From positions 1 to 26,844 of the forward strand of contig JABHUV010000184.1 in assembly GCA_018658605.1 (NCBI GenBank): a stretch of 26,844 nucleotides of DNA. Reading direction: 5' to 3'. A program made the position numbers and the translations under genes. The notes under the pieces were generated by a model. That model searched no databases. It had not been told where the DNA came from and saw nothing but the letters and a program-made list of their open reading frames with translations. The stretch is from Planctomycetaceae bacterium (GTDB lineage: Bacteria; Planctomycetota; Planctomycetia; Pirellulales; Pirellulaceae). This document shows, in pieces, positions 17,101 to 24,386 of the stretch (its first letter is position 1; each line of letters begins with the position of its first letter).

Positions 17101-17778
17101 ATCAACCGGCGCTGCGGTTTCGTCCTTAGGGGACGCCGCTTCTGCTGGGGGTGTCTTATTTGGCTCCTCACCTTGGACTAACGCAACAGGGACTTCGTTG
17201 GCGCCAATTAGGCGCAACCAAGATTGTTGTTGATTGTCAGTTAATATTGCGTAGATGCGTCGTTCAACCATTACAAACAACTGTGATTGTTCCAGAGCGG
17301 TAGCCCCTCGGGATAACTGCATGCGTTGCTGACTGAGTCCTTGAATATGTTCAAGCTGGGAGTCGTTTATTACTAACGTCGCCCTGATTTCGGGACGTAG
17401 TAACGATTGTAAGCCAAGTTGGCGTAGTTGAATTTGATTGACCACGGCGCGTTGACTTACCGTGAGTAGAGATAATGCCAGTTGGTCAGTCTGTAGTTGG
17501 AATTCTTGATGGGCAATTTCGCGTTGCGCTGGTGAATCTTCGGCATGAAGTTTGTTAAATAACAAAATACGTCGCGTTTTTAGAGCCGTTAGTTCCTGTT
17601 GTACGTGGGAACTTAATGCGAGTTCTGCTTTATGTTCCGGGGAAAGCAATGCACGAAGTACGTGGTTCTGCGGATCCATATTCGTTGTGGTCTTCTCAGC
17701 TCCGTTAAGCTCGTGAACTGAGGATAAGCTGATAAGAAGCGCAGGGATCAACAACATTGCGAGGTTATTGCGATACAT
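14194..17778 (-). CDS. Exported multi-module secretin N-domain protein lacking a secretin barrel; first T2SS gene
   Basis: Predicted periplasmic protein of 1,194 residues with signal peptide MYRNNLAMLLIPALLISLSS ending near LNGA. Residues about 30-205 form a helical region with a VSQRAVVNQIQLRQLG motif. An acidic, Pro-rich linker with 16-residue repeats follows (to about 306). Next come an STN/N0-like domain (about 308-388) and about seven N1-type modules (410-467, 478-542, 558-618, 622-690, 701-841, 851-956, 970-1075), plus a half module, some with the signature D-x-T/R-x-N-x-L/V-I. Gly/Met/Gln-rich inserts interrupt the last modules. The C-terminus is a Gly/Ser/Arg tail with three GGRPSG units. 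The secretin barrel hallmark VPxLGDxPxLG is absent. An in-frame ATG at 17841 would add 21 residues. I prefer 17778 because GGAG precedes it and the signal peptide then starts directly. Likely a scaffold or extension partner of GspD; the role is inferred. Confidence 0.85.
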   Translation of the reverse strand: MYRNNLAMLLIPALLISLSSVHELNGAEKTTTNMDPQNHVLRALLSPEHKAELALSSHVQQELTALKTRRILLFNKLHAEDSPAQREIAHQEFQLQTDQLALSLLTVSQRAVVNQIQLRQLGLQSLLRPEIRATLVINDSQLEHIQGLSQQRMQLSRGATALEQSQLFVMVERRIYAILTDNQQQSWLRLIGANEVPVALVQGEEPNKTPPAEAASPKDETAAPVDAAQTGDKPSDEGKPEPATEAGEKPSDEDKPKPATEAGEKPSDEDKTVENATSEPADAKIKPNPAAEPKDNNNSETRLNAEGEIEVSFAFTFTPWKDVITWFAELNELSLQMDGPPPGTLNYSDPRFYTPAQAMDLMNGMLLTRGYTLVRRNQLLTVVNLENPVPEVLVQYVPISELDDRGEYELVKTLFQLVKMTPEEATSDLQKLIGPQGKLFVFPAAKQVLVQETAGRLRTMRDVIEGVEKPRTDLAGKVLEIKLEFAPAEDILAVARTMLSMGEEDFSTEGLNFAVDTLGTRIFATGEQEKLDVLQDLVKRLDIDPLAGVEGTAPLEQPQLQTHPISVADPDTTFQVLQTMLAGLPDIRLALDPTTNKVIAFARPAEQARIQATIRELEGDVPVFEVISLKSLDTEMALVMIANMFGTQVAEGEPAPTTGPKVTADPVTMKLFIRATESELQLIRSMIDRLESENTTPQEGNIRILPYTGDKAIEAVERAERFWQGNNRIRIVTPETRTESTIEQRQTNPKLKPTVPPQDKPAETNIRAQTMKKTANVLPPELTRFVTAQLEQQDTPRDPATSAFPGLTGDEIRVEVTSEGIIIYSNDLQALDAFEAIVRRLTPPSSATTDRQITIFYLKYSKVDVAKSLLQQIMSGGEDDSLGLGSLVSDATTSMMGGGLMGMLLGGGGMGGETDGASFSASGTVSIVANQRLNALIVQANDEDLQMIDDLLKVIDREGSETEVETAGKPRLIPLTYTDAAEISAVLKEVYAGRITGASSGGQQQQRGGQEDIMRQMMQRMAGGGRGGSGGGGNNEVKGEPAKMTIGVDATSNSLIIAAPEPMYNEVHELVMALDQAGTQTQESIEVRTLHLANPDVVNTALRAILGENVSTSTTSGGSGTSSSSRSSSPAPSAANIESIRQRMEMFNRMRSGGGFGGSSTGGRPSGTSGFGGRPSGGSGTGGRPSGGSSGQPR
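14209..14298 (-). repeat. Three 30-bp tandem repeats encoding a GGRPSG tail
   Basis: Three consecutive degenerate 30-bp units encode 10-residue repeats of the form (T/F)GGRPSG(G/T)S(G/S) at the C-terminus of the N-module protein. The units differ at silent and a few coding sites, so they are not recent perfect copies. The tail is flexible and basic and would face the periplasm. Confidence 0.8.
16970..17092 (-). repeat. 48-bp tandem repeats (about 2.5 copies) in an acidic linker
   Basis: Units start at 16970, 17018 and 17066 with exact 48-base spacing; the third is partial. They encode a 16-residue Glu/Pro/Lys repeat (EKPSDEDKPKPATEAG) in the linker between the N-terminal helical region and the N0-like domain. 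The first two units are nearly identical, so copy number may vary between strains. Confidence 0.88.
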
Positions 17779-17919
17779 CGTTTGATAAACTCCAGTCGAT
17801 AAACGCCGTTCTTTTGTTCTGAGTATATCTTTGCTGAGCATAGAATAAGCGATTATCGATGATTATAAATAGGTGAAAAACAATTTATTGACAATACATG
17901 GCCAAACGGTGGTCGTTAC

Positions 17920-17940
17920 ATTACTGGTATGTCCAGTAAT
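17920..17940. promoter_or_regulatory. Perfect 21-base dyad, possible operator of the T2SS cluster
   Basis: ATTACTGG (17920-17927) and CCAGTAAT (17933-17940) are exact inverted copies around a 5-base centre, the geometry of a dimeric regulator site. Relative to the possible -10 at 17862-17867 it would be centred near -75, an activator-type position. The regulator is unknown. A hairpin in RNA is an alternative only if transcription starts further upstream. Confidence 0.45.
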
Positions 17941-18282
17941 ATAGGTTGTTTCGGGGAAGCCTGTAATATTGGTAGAACGTGATAATAGTGCAGAAAGCCC
18001 ATGTTAAGTAATGTATACCCATTAAACCACGCGTAGGTCGGAACGTTTCGTTGTGCAAATAGGAAAAATAGGTTGTTATAGGGGTTTTTGATTGTTCTAT
18101 AGCGGTTATTACGATTGTTGATGAACTTTGGCAGTGATTAACCGACACGAGAGTGATTCCCGTTTTGGGGATTAATTACGATACCGCCGTACCGCCAAAA
18201 CTGAAGAATGCTTTAGATTATGCTGTATTATTGCCGATTCTGTGTACAATTAGACAATCCTCACGATAGGGTTCCCGACCAT

Positions 18283-18312
18283 TTGGGACAGTACCGGGTT
18301 CATTTTGATAAT
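18283..18312 (+). promoter_or_regulatory. Candidate promoter of the DUF1570 gene
   Basis: TTGGGA (18283-18288) and GATAAT (18307-18312) are 18 bases apart. The start codon at 18327 lies 14 bases after the -10 box, so the leader would be only about 8 bases, consistent with the absence of a Shine-Dalgarno. Prediction only. Confidence 0.35.
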
Positions 18313-18326
18313 CATTTTACAGATAT

Positions 18327-19733
18327 ATGCTCAGAATAGCATTAAAACTCGTTTATATCACTTGCGGGATGCAGGTCCTGTTAACATCTACGAATGTTAT
18401 CGTAGCGCAACCGGTAGGGCAAATTCTCGATATACGCGGTTATGGCGTTGATATCCCGCCAGGTGAGGTAACTGCCGGAGACGATGCCGTTGTACACACC
18501 CGAGATCGCTATGGGGATCACGTGTTGGCGCGAGTACACGTAAACGTCGGGGCTAATCGCGTTGTTTTGCTACCGGATGGTCAATTGGTAGCTCGTCACC
18601 AACGTGAAGCCGTGCTGGTTGACAAAGCCTTTGAAAAGGCAGATATGGTTCAACTGGGTAAAAACTTGGTTGAGCATGAGTTCCCCGGATTCCGTGTAAA
18701 GAGAACCGTGCATTACATCTATATCTATAATACTTCAGAGAGTTTCGCCACGGCCACGAGTAAGATTCTTGAAATGATGACGCCCGGAATTATAGGTTAT
18801 ATGAAGAATTTGGGGCTTGAAGTTCACCAGCCGGAAGTTCCTTTGGTGGTGGTCATGTTCAAAACAGAGGAAGAGTTCAGACGTTATCGTAAAATACCTA
18901 ACGGCATGATTGCCTATTATCATACGCTGACTAATCGCGTTGTGATGCATGAAGAATCACGGTTGAATTCCGTTAAGCCTGACCTTGCTATTAAGCAAAA
19001 GATAAATACGATTGCTCATGAAGGAGTGCACCAACTCCTACACAACATTGGTGTGCAAACGAGGATGTCTGCGTGGCCCATGTGGATTACTGAAGGAATC
19101 GCTGAATACCTTTCGCCTACGACTACCGGTAGATACATGCGATGGAAGGGTGCTGGGCAGGTCAACGATTTTCGCATGATGGAATTGGAACAGTTCCTGC
19201 AGGTTAGTACACGAGTTACTCAGTCACCAGGAGATTGGTTGACAGAAACAATTTTAGCGTCGCGTTTAGATTCCCAAGGCTATGCGTCAGCATGGGCTTT
19301 GACGCACTATCTCGCTAAGACAAGACGTACTCAATTCAACGCCTACATCCAGGAATTACAAAAGCTAGGACCACTCGATGGAGGCTATCGTGTGGTGGGA
19401 AATGGTTCGGTGCCGAAGCACCGAGAACTTTACGCGAAGCATTTTGATGCGGATCTCGCGGTGACCGAAACCCGTCTAAGGCAGTACTTGCCGAAACTCC
19501 CGTATACGGATCCGTTTATTGATTTTCCACACGTTAGTGCTGTTATAGGGTTCACGGTGAATGGTCAATTCAAAAAAACGGGAGGCGTTTTCCATAATCC
19601 AATGCTTGCGCGACAATGGGTAGCCAAAACAATTGTCGAACTGAATCTCCCAGCAGACAGTGTACAAACAGAGATGAAGAGCTTTGAAAATCGAATACTG
19701 GCGCAACGCTACCTGCGGGTGAAGCTTCAGTAA
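18327..19733 (+). CDS. Exported DUF1570-type metallopeptidase-like protein
   Basis: Predicted secreted protein of 468 residues resembling the DUF1570 / peptidase-MA-like gluzincin family, common in planctomycetes. A signal peptide-like N-terminus (about 1-28, ending VIVAQ) is followed by an SHD1-like or beta-rich segment to about 100 (VHTRDRYGDHVLARVHVN). The catalytic-type core has HEGVH (His231, Glu232, His235) and a downstream TEGIAEYLS in which Glu256 would be the third zinc ligand. The motif is intact, so it may be an active zinc peptidase, but substrates of this family are unknown to me. No Shine-Dalgarno is visible at the ATG. It is divergent from the T2SS cluster and is followed, after about 60 bases, by a membrane protein gene on the same strand. 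Possible T2SS substrate by location only. Confidence 0.82.
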   Translation: MLRIALKLVYITCGMQVLLTSTNVIVAQPVGQILDIRGYGVDIPPGEVTAGDDAVVHTRDRYGDHVLARVHVNVGANRVVLLPDGQLVARHQREAVLVDKAFEKADMVQLGKNLVEHEFPGFRVKRTVHYIYIYNTSESFATATSKILEMMTPGIIGYMKNLGLEVHQPEVPLVVVMFKTEEEFRRYRKIPNGMIAYYHTLTNRVVMHEESRLNSVKPDLAIKQKINTIAHEGVHQLLHNIGVQTRMSAWPMWITEGIAEYLSPTTTGRYMRWKGAGQVNDFRMMELEQFLQVSTRVTQSPGDWLTETILASRLDSQGYASAWALTHYLAKTRRTQFNAYIQELQKLGPLDGGYRVVGNGSVPKHRELYAKHFDADLAVTETRLRQYLPKLPYTDPFIDFPHVSAVIGFTVNGQFKKTGGVFHNPMLARQWVAKTIVELNLPADSVQTEMKSFENRILAQRYLRVKLQ

Positions 19734-19796
19734 CGTACTAATACCTCTTTGAGCTGCGTAGATATTACCATGGAACGAATTGGACAAGAGGCATTG

Positions 19797-20729
19797 ATGT
19801 TCTCCCGGTCACTAAGCGTGTTGTGGCTGTTAATTCCACAGGTGTTCTTGTTGTTGGTCAGCCCTTCGCTTTATCGCCGTAAGGGCTGGCGGGGTTTGGC
19901 CGGTCCTGCAGCGGCTTTGTTCAGCGGGTTTGCAATTGTCGGCGAATGTCTGTTGCTAGAGGTGTTCGAGATTACGGCTCAGTATTTTGAATCTGCCACG
20001 GGTCGCGTCATTTATAGTCTTGGTTTCAATATCTTAGATATTTTCCCTTATGCATTCCTTGCTAGTTTACTATTTAGCTATGACCGCAATGTGCTTGATG
20101 AATGTCGGCGATTACGGGGACTAGCAAACCCAAATTTATTAACTGAGCACAATGGCAAACGAGGTATTCTTATAGCGTTGTTGTCATTCGTTTTGCCTAT
20201 TAGTATTATTACATCGCCTCTTGGTGTGGTCCGGTCACAGTGGAAATTGCATGGAATCGCAAAGGGCACGATCGAACCTCGCGGGAAGGGAATGGTGGTG
20301 CTGGCCTTAGGCGTTTATACCGCGGCTATTGTTTCAGCGTGCATCGTTTTTGGGTTGATTATTGCCGCACTGCAATTTGCACATATCGAGGGTTACGAGT
20401 ATTTTGAGCTTTTATACGGGGACTCGTTTTCACGTCTACCGTTGCACGTCGTTTTACAAAATCCGTGGTTGACGGTAGGCTTGCCTTTTGCAATTGTTAT
20501 GGTCGGCGGTTTTGTCGCGCAGCGTCGGTACGGAATGATCCGATCGATGCTCGGCTGTACAGGTGTGTTGTTGCTTGGAATCGCTTCCAATCCAGTTGAG
20601 TATAATGGTGTAATACCTCTAACCACAGCGCATATTATTTTGGAGATTTGTGCGGGTCTATCCTTGGCAATTGCCCTGTGGATACCTCAACAGGTCGAAG
20701 TCAAAACGAAAAGTACCGCTGTGGGTTAA
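19797..20729 (+). CDS. Multi-pass membrane protein of unknown function
   Basis: I do not recognise a family. The product has 310 residues with about seven hydrophobic segments (for example LWLLIPQVFLLLVS near the start, ILIALLSFVLPISIIT in the middle, MLGCTGVLLLGIAS near the end) and short polar loops such as SYDRNVLDECRRLRGL. I chose ATG 19797 because AAGAGG lies 5 bases upstream and the first membrane segment then begins directly; in-frame ATG 19770 and TTG 19749 would give up to 16 more residues with poorer ribosome sites. The gene follows the DUF1570 gene and converges with sufE, ending only 10 bases from it. No catalytic or transporter motif is evident. Confidence 0.75.
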   Translation: MFSRSLSVLWLLIPQVFLLLVSPSLYRRKGWRGLAGPAAALFSGFAIVGECLLLEVFEITAQYFESATGRVIYSLGFNILDIFPYAFLASLLFSYDRNVLDECRRLRGLANPNLLTEHNGKRGILIALLSFVLPISIITSPLGVVRSQWKLHGIAKGTIEPRGKGMVVLALGVYTAAIVSACIVFGLIIAALQFAHIEGYEYFELLYGDSFSRLPLHVVLQNPWLTVGLPFAIVMVGGFVAQRRYGMIRSMLGCTGVLLLGIASNPVEYNGVIPLTTAHIILEICAGLSLAIALWIPQQVEVKTKSTAVG

Positions 20730-20739
20730 ACCGCTAACG

Positions 20740-21186
20740 TTATTGAGTTTGTGGTGACGCGTGATTTATCGCCATTGTTTTAATCCGAGCAATCATCGAG
20801 TGAAGACCATTTGCGCGCGATCGGCTAAGATGTTGTGTTAGCTCGATTCTCGCGAAGACATCGACGATGTCCAGTCCCATGATGTCTTCAGGTGTCTTTT
20901 GATTATAAAGCTGAACGAGAATAGCAACGAGTCCCTTGACCAGTTGCGAGTCACTATCGGCACTGTATACCAACTTGCGTGGATCATCTTTCGACTCGTG
21001 ACAGACCAGCCAAACTGTACTGAGACAGCCTTGAACTCGGTTTTCTTCGCACTGGAGCTCCACTGGGAAAGGAACCATGGCGTTACCTAATTCAATTAAG
21101 TATTGGTACCGCTCCTCCCAATCGAAAAAAAGTTCAAACTCTTCGACCAAAGCGTCAGGTGTAATTGTTGGGAATGGCATTGGCAA
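20740..21186 (-). CDS. sufE: SufE-family Fe-S cluster assembly sulfur acceptor
   Basis: Cytoplasmic partner of the cysteine desulfurase SufS: it accepts persulfide sulfur on its active Cys and passes it to the SufBCD scaffold. The 148-residue product has the family's length and signatures: ERYQYLIELG near the start, NRVQGCLSTVWL with the acceptor Cys54, SDSQLVKGLVAILV, and the C-terminal RSRANGLHSMIARIK. The start may be ATG 21186 or 21180; neither has a good Shine-Dalgarno. It stands alone, away from suf operon partners in this window. A candidate promoter lies about 50 bases upstream. The 3' end meets the convergent membrane-protein gene with a 10-base gap. Confidence 0.94.
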   Translation of the reverse strand: MPMPFPTITPDALVEEFELFFDWEERYQYLIELGNAMVPFPVELQCEENRVQGCLSTVWLVCHESKDDPRKLVYSADSDSQLVKGLVAILVQLYNQKTPEDIMGLDIVDVFARIELTQHLSRSRANGLHSMIARIKTMAINHASPQTQ

Positions 21187-21234
21187 ATCGAAAACCCGTT
21201 ATCATTTATTGTAAAGGTGGTCTTTTCTCACTGT

Positions 21235-21263
21235 ATTATATAGCTGTCGTGTTTCACGGTATA
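21235..21263 (-). promoter_or_regulatory. Candidate promoter of sufE
   Basis: A perfect -10 box TATAAT (21240-21235 on the minus strand) lies 17 bases after TATACC (21263-21258), a poor 3/6 match to the -35 consensus. Transcription would start near 21228, about 42-48 bases before sufE, inside the 114-base gap to the next upstream gene. Confidence 0.35.
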
Positions 21264-21300
21264 GTGGCGCAATTCAACGTGGCAATCCCCCGATCGCGAA

Positions 21301-21894
21301 TTAACGCAATCCGCCGATTTGATAATGAATTTCACTTGTTGCGCGGATTACCAACAGCCGCAGAGGCGGGTAATAGACAATTACGCCTGGCCCGCCGCTA
21401 ATGTCCCAGAACTCGGGTGAGATTGTTGTCTTGATTAGGTTTACCAGTGCTGGACCATAATCTTGTACTCCCTGACCTGCGTTACCTTGAAGCATGCGGT
21501 TTGCACCGCCGAGTGCGTGGGAGCTGCTCTGTAAGTGCTGTTGCAATGTATCAAGTAGTGAATATGAATGGCTATAATATTTATTCGAGGTTTTATGCCG
21601 AGCAGCGTATTCCATCGACTGCAAAATTTTAAGCAGGCGGGCCCGGACCTTTACGCGGTAATTATTGAGCGTGGGACTGGTTAGTAGTCGCTGGTCAGTC
21701 ATTATTTCGCGGTACAATTCCGTTAGCTTAACCACCGCGGATTCACGCTGCGTAGGTATTCTGGCGGTTGACTCAAGGCGTAAAGCGGTAGCGATGCTCT
21801 TTTCAATTTCGTGAAATGGCCGACCGGCGGCTTGAGAAATGGCTGCAGATAATGACGTGAAGACAAAAAATACTACGGCTGATTGTTTTAGCAT
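21301..21894 (-). CDS. Small exported protein of unknown function with a WD-x-x-GGPG motif
   Basis: A 197-residue product with signal peptide MLKQSAVVFFVFTSLSAAIS ending near AAG. The middle is helical and basic. The C-terminal part reads LVNLIKTTISPEFWDISGGP followed by GVIVYYPPLRLLVIRAT, an arrangement I have seen in many planctomycete exported and secretin-like proteins (I-x-x-T/V-I-x-P-x-x-W-D-x-x-G-G-x-G-x-I, then a strand L-V-I/V). This end resembles one secretin N-type half module, a resemblance only. The frame extends to TTG 21930 (12 more residues), but ATG 21894 places the signal peptide correctly. It precedes sufE on the same strand with 114 bases between. No function is known to me. 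Confidence 0.75.
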   Translation of the reverse strand: MLKQSAVVFFVFTSLSAAISQAAGRPFHEIEKSIATALRLESTARIPTQRESAVVKLTELYREIMTDQRLLTSPTLNNYRVKVRARLLKILQSMEYAARHKTSNKYYSHSYSLLDTLQQHLQSSSHALGGANRMLQGNAGQGVQDYGPALVNLIKTTISPEFWDISGGPGVIVYYPPLRLLVIRATSEIHYQIGGLR

Positions 21895-22222
21895 ACGAAA
21901 ACGTTTTACCCCGCAACATTGTAAAAGCAACCGAAAGACTTATCATTCATTCCATTATTTGTTGTGGTGCTTAGAAAAGCAAGTACAACATACCACGTGA
22001 GTCTATTTGGGCTTCGGCAGACGCTTAATAACACTCTTCGACAAAACTTTATTAACACTTAGAAGGCGCCGCTTTAATTGCCTCCGCGGTTGCCAGATGG
22101 TATTCTGAACTTCCTGAGGACGAGATAACATTTTAGAGAGCAACGCAGAGTCGCATCCCACATAAAATTGTTAGCGGCATATTTCCAATAATACGTAATA
22201 GCTCAAATAGGAAAAACTTGAA
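21895..22222. other. Divergent intergenic region between the small exported protein and the ThuA gene
   Basis: About 330 bases with no credible gene. It must hold promoters for two divergent genes. AT-rich stretches near 22160-22200 (TTGTTA, TAATAC with a 15-base spacer) could serve the ThuA gene, but the match is weak and I do not call it. Confidence 0.5.
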
Positions 22223-23080
22223 ATGATACGATTAGCGATCAAGGCAACGGGCGTAATCTTTACGCTAGCGTTGTTACTTAACTTACAAATTTGTGTGCTA
22301 CAGGCAAATGAAAAACCAGCACGCATTCTTTTTGTAACACAAAGTGCGGGATTTGTGCATGGCAGTGTTAGGCGTGGTGATAAACCACTCGCAGTTAGTG
22401 AACGTGTAATGACGGAACTGGGGATTTCGTCAAAGTTATTCCGAGTAGACTGCACCCAAGACGTAAAGGCCGACTTTACGAAAGAAAAATTACAGCATTA
22501 TGATATTGTGATGTTTTACACCACCGGGAAACTTCCAATAGATGAAGTAACGCTGGACTACTTTTTTAACACTTGGCTCAAACAGAAGAATCACGGTTTT
22601 ATTGGAACACATTCGGCTGCCGACACGTTCAAAGACTACGAGCCTTACTGGGACATGATAGGTGGGACGTTTAATGGACATCCGTGGTCAGCGAATACTA
22701 CCGTGACGATTACCAACCATGAGCCTGAGCACCCGATCGTTAAAGCCTGGGGTTCTGAGTTTACGCTTAAAGATGAAATTTATCAGTTCAAAAACTGGCA
22801 ACCCAATAAGGTCCGTGTCTTGATGAGTTTGAATATGCAAAAAACCGACCTTAAACGGCCATCGCATATTCCTATCTGCTGGTGCAAAAGTTATGGCAAC
22901 GGCAAAGTTTTTCACATGAGTTTGGGGCATCGCGAGGACGTGTGGACTAACCCGACCTATCAACAATCGTTGCTTGGCGGAATCAAGTGGATATTAGGTC
23001 AAGCTGAAGGCGCGTCTGAACCAAATCCAAGTGTTTCGGCAAAGCAACAGGAACTAGCCGAAGCTGCGGCTGCTAAATAG
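22223..23080 (+). CDS. Exported ThuA-domain (trehalose-utilisation-like) protein
   Basis: A 285-residue protein with a signal peptide (MIRLAIKATGVIFTLALLLN, ending near LQANE), followed by one ThuA-like domain of class I glutamine-amidotransferase-like fold. Recognisable parts are ARILFVTQSAGFVHGSV (strand 1), YDIVMFYTTGKLP, GFIGTHSAADTF (126-135), YWDMIGGTFNGHPW, and GNGKVFHMSLGHREDVW near the end. The C-terminus is an Ala/Gln/Glu-rich tail. The family is named after a trehalose-utilisation gene; in planctomycetes it is often exported and linked to sugar metabolism, but the reaction is not established here. AGGA lies about 12 bases before the ATG. The gene converges with the alpha/beta hydrolase gene with only 6 bases between the two stops. 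Confidence 0.88.
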   Translation: MIRLAIKATGVIFTLALLLNLQICVLQANEKPARILFVTQSAGFVHGSVRRGDKPLAVSERVMTELGISSKLFRVDCTQDVKADFTKEKLQHYDIVMFYTTGKLPIDEVTLDYFFNTWLKQKNHGFIGTHSAADTFKDYEPYWDMIGGTFNGHPWSANTTVTITNHEPEHPIVKAWGSEFTLKDEIYQFKNWQPNKVRVLMSLNMQKTDLKRPSHIPICWCKSYGNGKVFHMSLGHREDVWTNPTYQQSLLGGIKWILGQAEGASEPNPSVSAKQQELAEAAAAK

Positions 23081-23086
23081 TAAATA

Positions 23087-24079
23087 CTAGTTTTCGCGAT
23101 GGGGAAAACTCTTATTCCAGATTTCCATTATTAAATTTGGATTACGCGTTATATAGCGGATGTCGTGTGATTTACCCGCTACGTCCGTCACGTTGATTTG
23201 ATGGGTGGGAATACCAAACGAGTTAAGTGAGCTAAGATTTAGTAAGCCGCCGTAGCCAATAGCAATTCCAGGTTCAATTTTTTTGGGCACTAACTTCTTA
23301 TAGCGTTTCAACAGAGGGTCGGCGGGATTGTGTACATTGAGATATTGGTCAACAACGGTTAGTGCGTTACCAAAATATTTCCCTGCTTCCAACCAATCCT
23401 GGTCGATCGCGCCGCCGACAGTGAGATATGTTATTTTACGATCAGACTGTGGTTTGAATTGAGGTGTGTAGGGGTTCGTGCCTCCACCGAGTAAGTGTAA
23501 AGCACAGGCGGAAACGCGGGCGCCCATACTATAACCGACCACAAGGGTACGGTTGCGTGCACGGCAACGATCAACGATATGTGCCAAGTAGAAGCCTTGA
23601 GGTTGCGAGCGAATTGCTTGGTCCTTGAATTCCTTCACGATTCCGCCCACCTGGCGGTCCGCTGGCCAAGACCAAATTACGTAGCGAAATCGTTTGGTGT
23701 CGGTGATGACTGGACGAATGTGTTGATAGACATCTAATGTTACTTGAAGCACAAGTTCCGTGGTGGCGGGACTGCCATGAATAAGGAAACAGGTATCAAC
23801 GTTCTGCGTGGCGTTAAAATCATCTGCTGTTTTACGCTGCCACTGCCCAGATACTAACTGTAGGTATTCAATCTTGTCGATGTCTCCTTCCAATTGTTCA
23901 TATTGTCGCAAGCCCCGAGTACTGACGTGCCATATTTCATGGGCGGCTGCAATATTGTCTGGCGAATATTTGGCAAGCAGTTCGGGAGAGGTTGGTTGGG
24001 CAGACGCAAAATGAGTGTTTATCGCGACTGCTAGTGACAATAGTACGAAGGAGAATTTTGTGAGTAAAGTCATGGTCAT
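23087..24079 (-). CDS. Exported alpha/beta hydrolase
   Basis: A 330-residue protein with a signal peptide (about 1-28, ending FASAQ). The alpha/beta hydrolase signs are FLIHGSP (98-104, oxyanion-hole HG), the nucleophile elbow GYSMG (182-186, Ser184), an acid candidate in HNPADPLLKRY (Asp254) and a C-terminal His candidate in KSHDIRY (His305). The full Ser-Asp-His triad is therefore plausible. The sequence around the elbow and RYVIWSWPADR resembles DUF900-like lipase or esterase families more than classic esterases. The substrate is unknown. ATG 24073 is an alternative start two codons in. The gene converges tightly with the ThuA gene. Confidence 0.83.
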   Translation of the reverse strand: MTMTLLTKFSFVLLSLAVAINTHFASAQPTSPELLAKYSPDNIAAAHEIWHVSTRGLRQYEQLEGDIDKIEYLQLVSGQWQRKTADDFNATQNVDTCFLIHGSPATTELVLQVTLDVYQHIRPVITDTKRFRYVIWSWPADRQVGGIVKEFKDQAIRSQPQGFYLAHIVDRCRARNRTLVVGYSMGARVSACALHLLGGGTNPYTPQFKPQSDRKITYLTVGGAIDQDWLEAGKYFGNALTVVDQYLNVHNPADPLLKRYKKLVPKKIEPGIAIGYGGLLNLSSLNSFGIPTHQINVTDVAGKSHDIRYITRNPNLIMEIWNKSFPHREN

Positions 24080-24386
24080 ATTGTTGGTGGGGAGGTTGTC
24101 TGTTTGCCGCCATTATCTAAGGCAGAATCTCTTCGACGATAGCCTCATCTCATTCCGTTAGGAACTGGTGAGCTGAAGTTAATCGTATATTAATTCAACA
24201 AAACTGCCTCTGGGAAATAATAATAAAAGTAGGATGCTCTAATTACAGGTGCTTAGATATCGCGTGTGGGGGCCATAGAATGCTTGATTTTACGCTATGG
24301 GTGCATTCATAAATAACCTATCATTATTAGCTTCGTCAAGTGGGTAAGTTGATGCAACCTTTTTTATTATAGGGCATTAAAACGTA
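24080..24386. other. Divergent intergenic region upstream of upp
   Basis: About 307 bases without a gene. It contains AT-rich stretches and a weak 6-bp inverted repeat (CCATAG at 24273, CTATGG at 24295). I see no riboswitch or clear promoter. Confidence 0.5.

Larger units (their letters stand above)
17779..18326. other. Divergent intergenic region upstream of the T2SS cluster and the DUF1570 gene
   Basis: About 550 bases, AT-rich, with no credible gene. It holds a possible minus-strand -10 (TATAAT at 17867-17862), a TTGTCA (17894-17889) that is a little too far upstream (21-base spacer) to be a good -35, a perfect dyad at 17920-17940, and a candidate plus-strand promoter next to 18327. The 10-mer ATAGGTTGTT occurs at 17941 and again at 18068. 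Confidence 0.6.

Noticed and set aside
17941..18077. Direct repeat ATAGGTTGTT (17941 and 18068) as an iteron-like or regulator site
   Set aside because: Only two copies 127 bases apart, without further similarity around them beyond a few G residues.
19749..19796. TTG 19749 as the start of the membrane protein
   Set aside because: It has no ribosome site; ATG 19797 has AAGAGG at good spacing and starts directly before the first membrane segment.
24273..24300. Inverted repeat CCATAG/CTATGG upstream of upp as a regulatory hairpin
   Set aside because: Six base pairs with a 16-base loop is expected by chance in AT-rich intergenic DNA.
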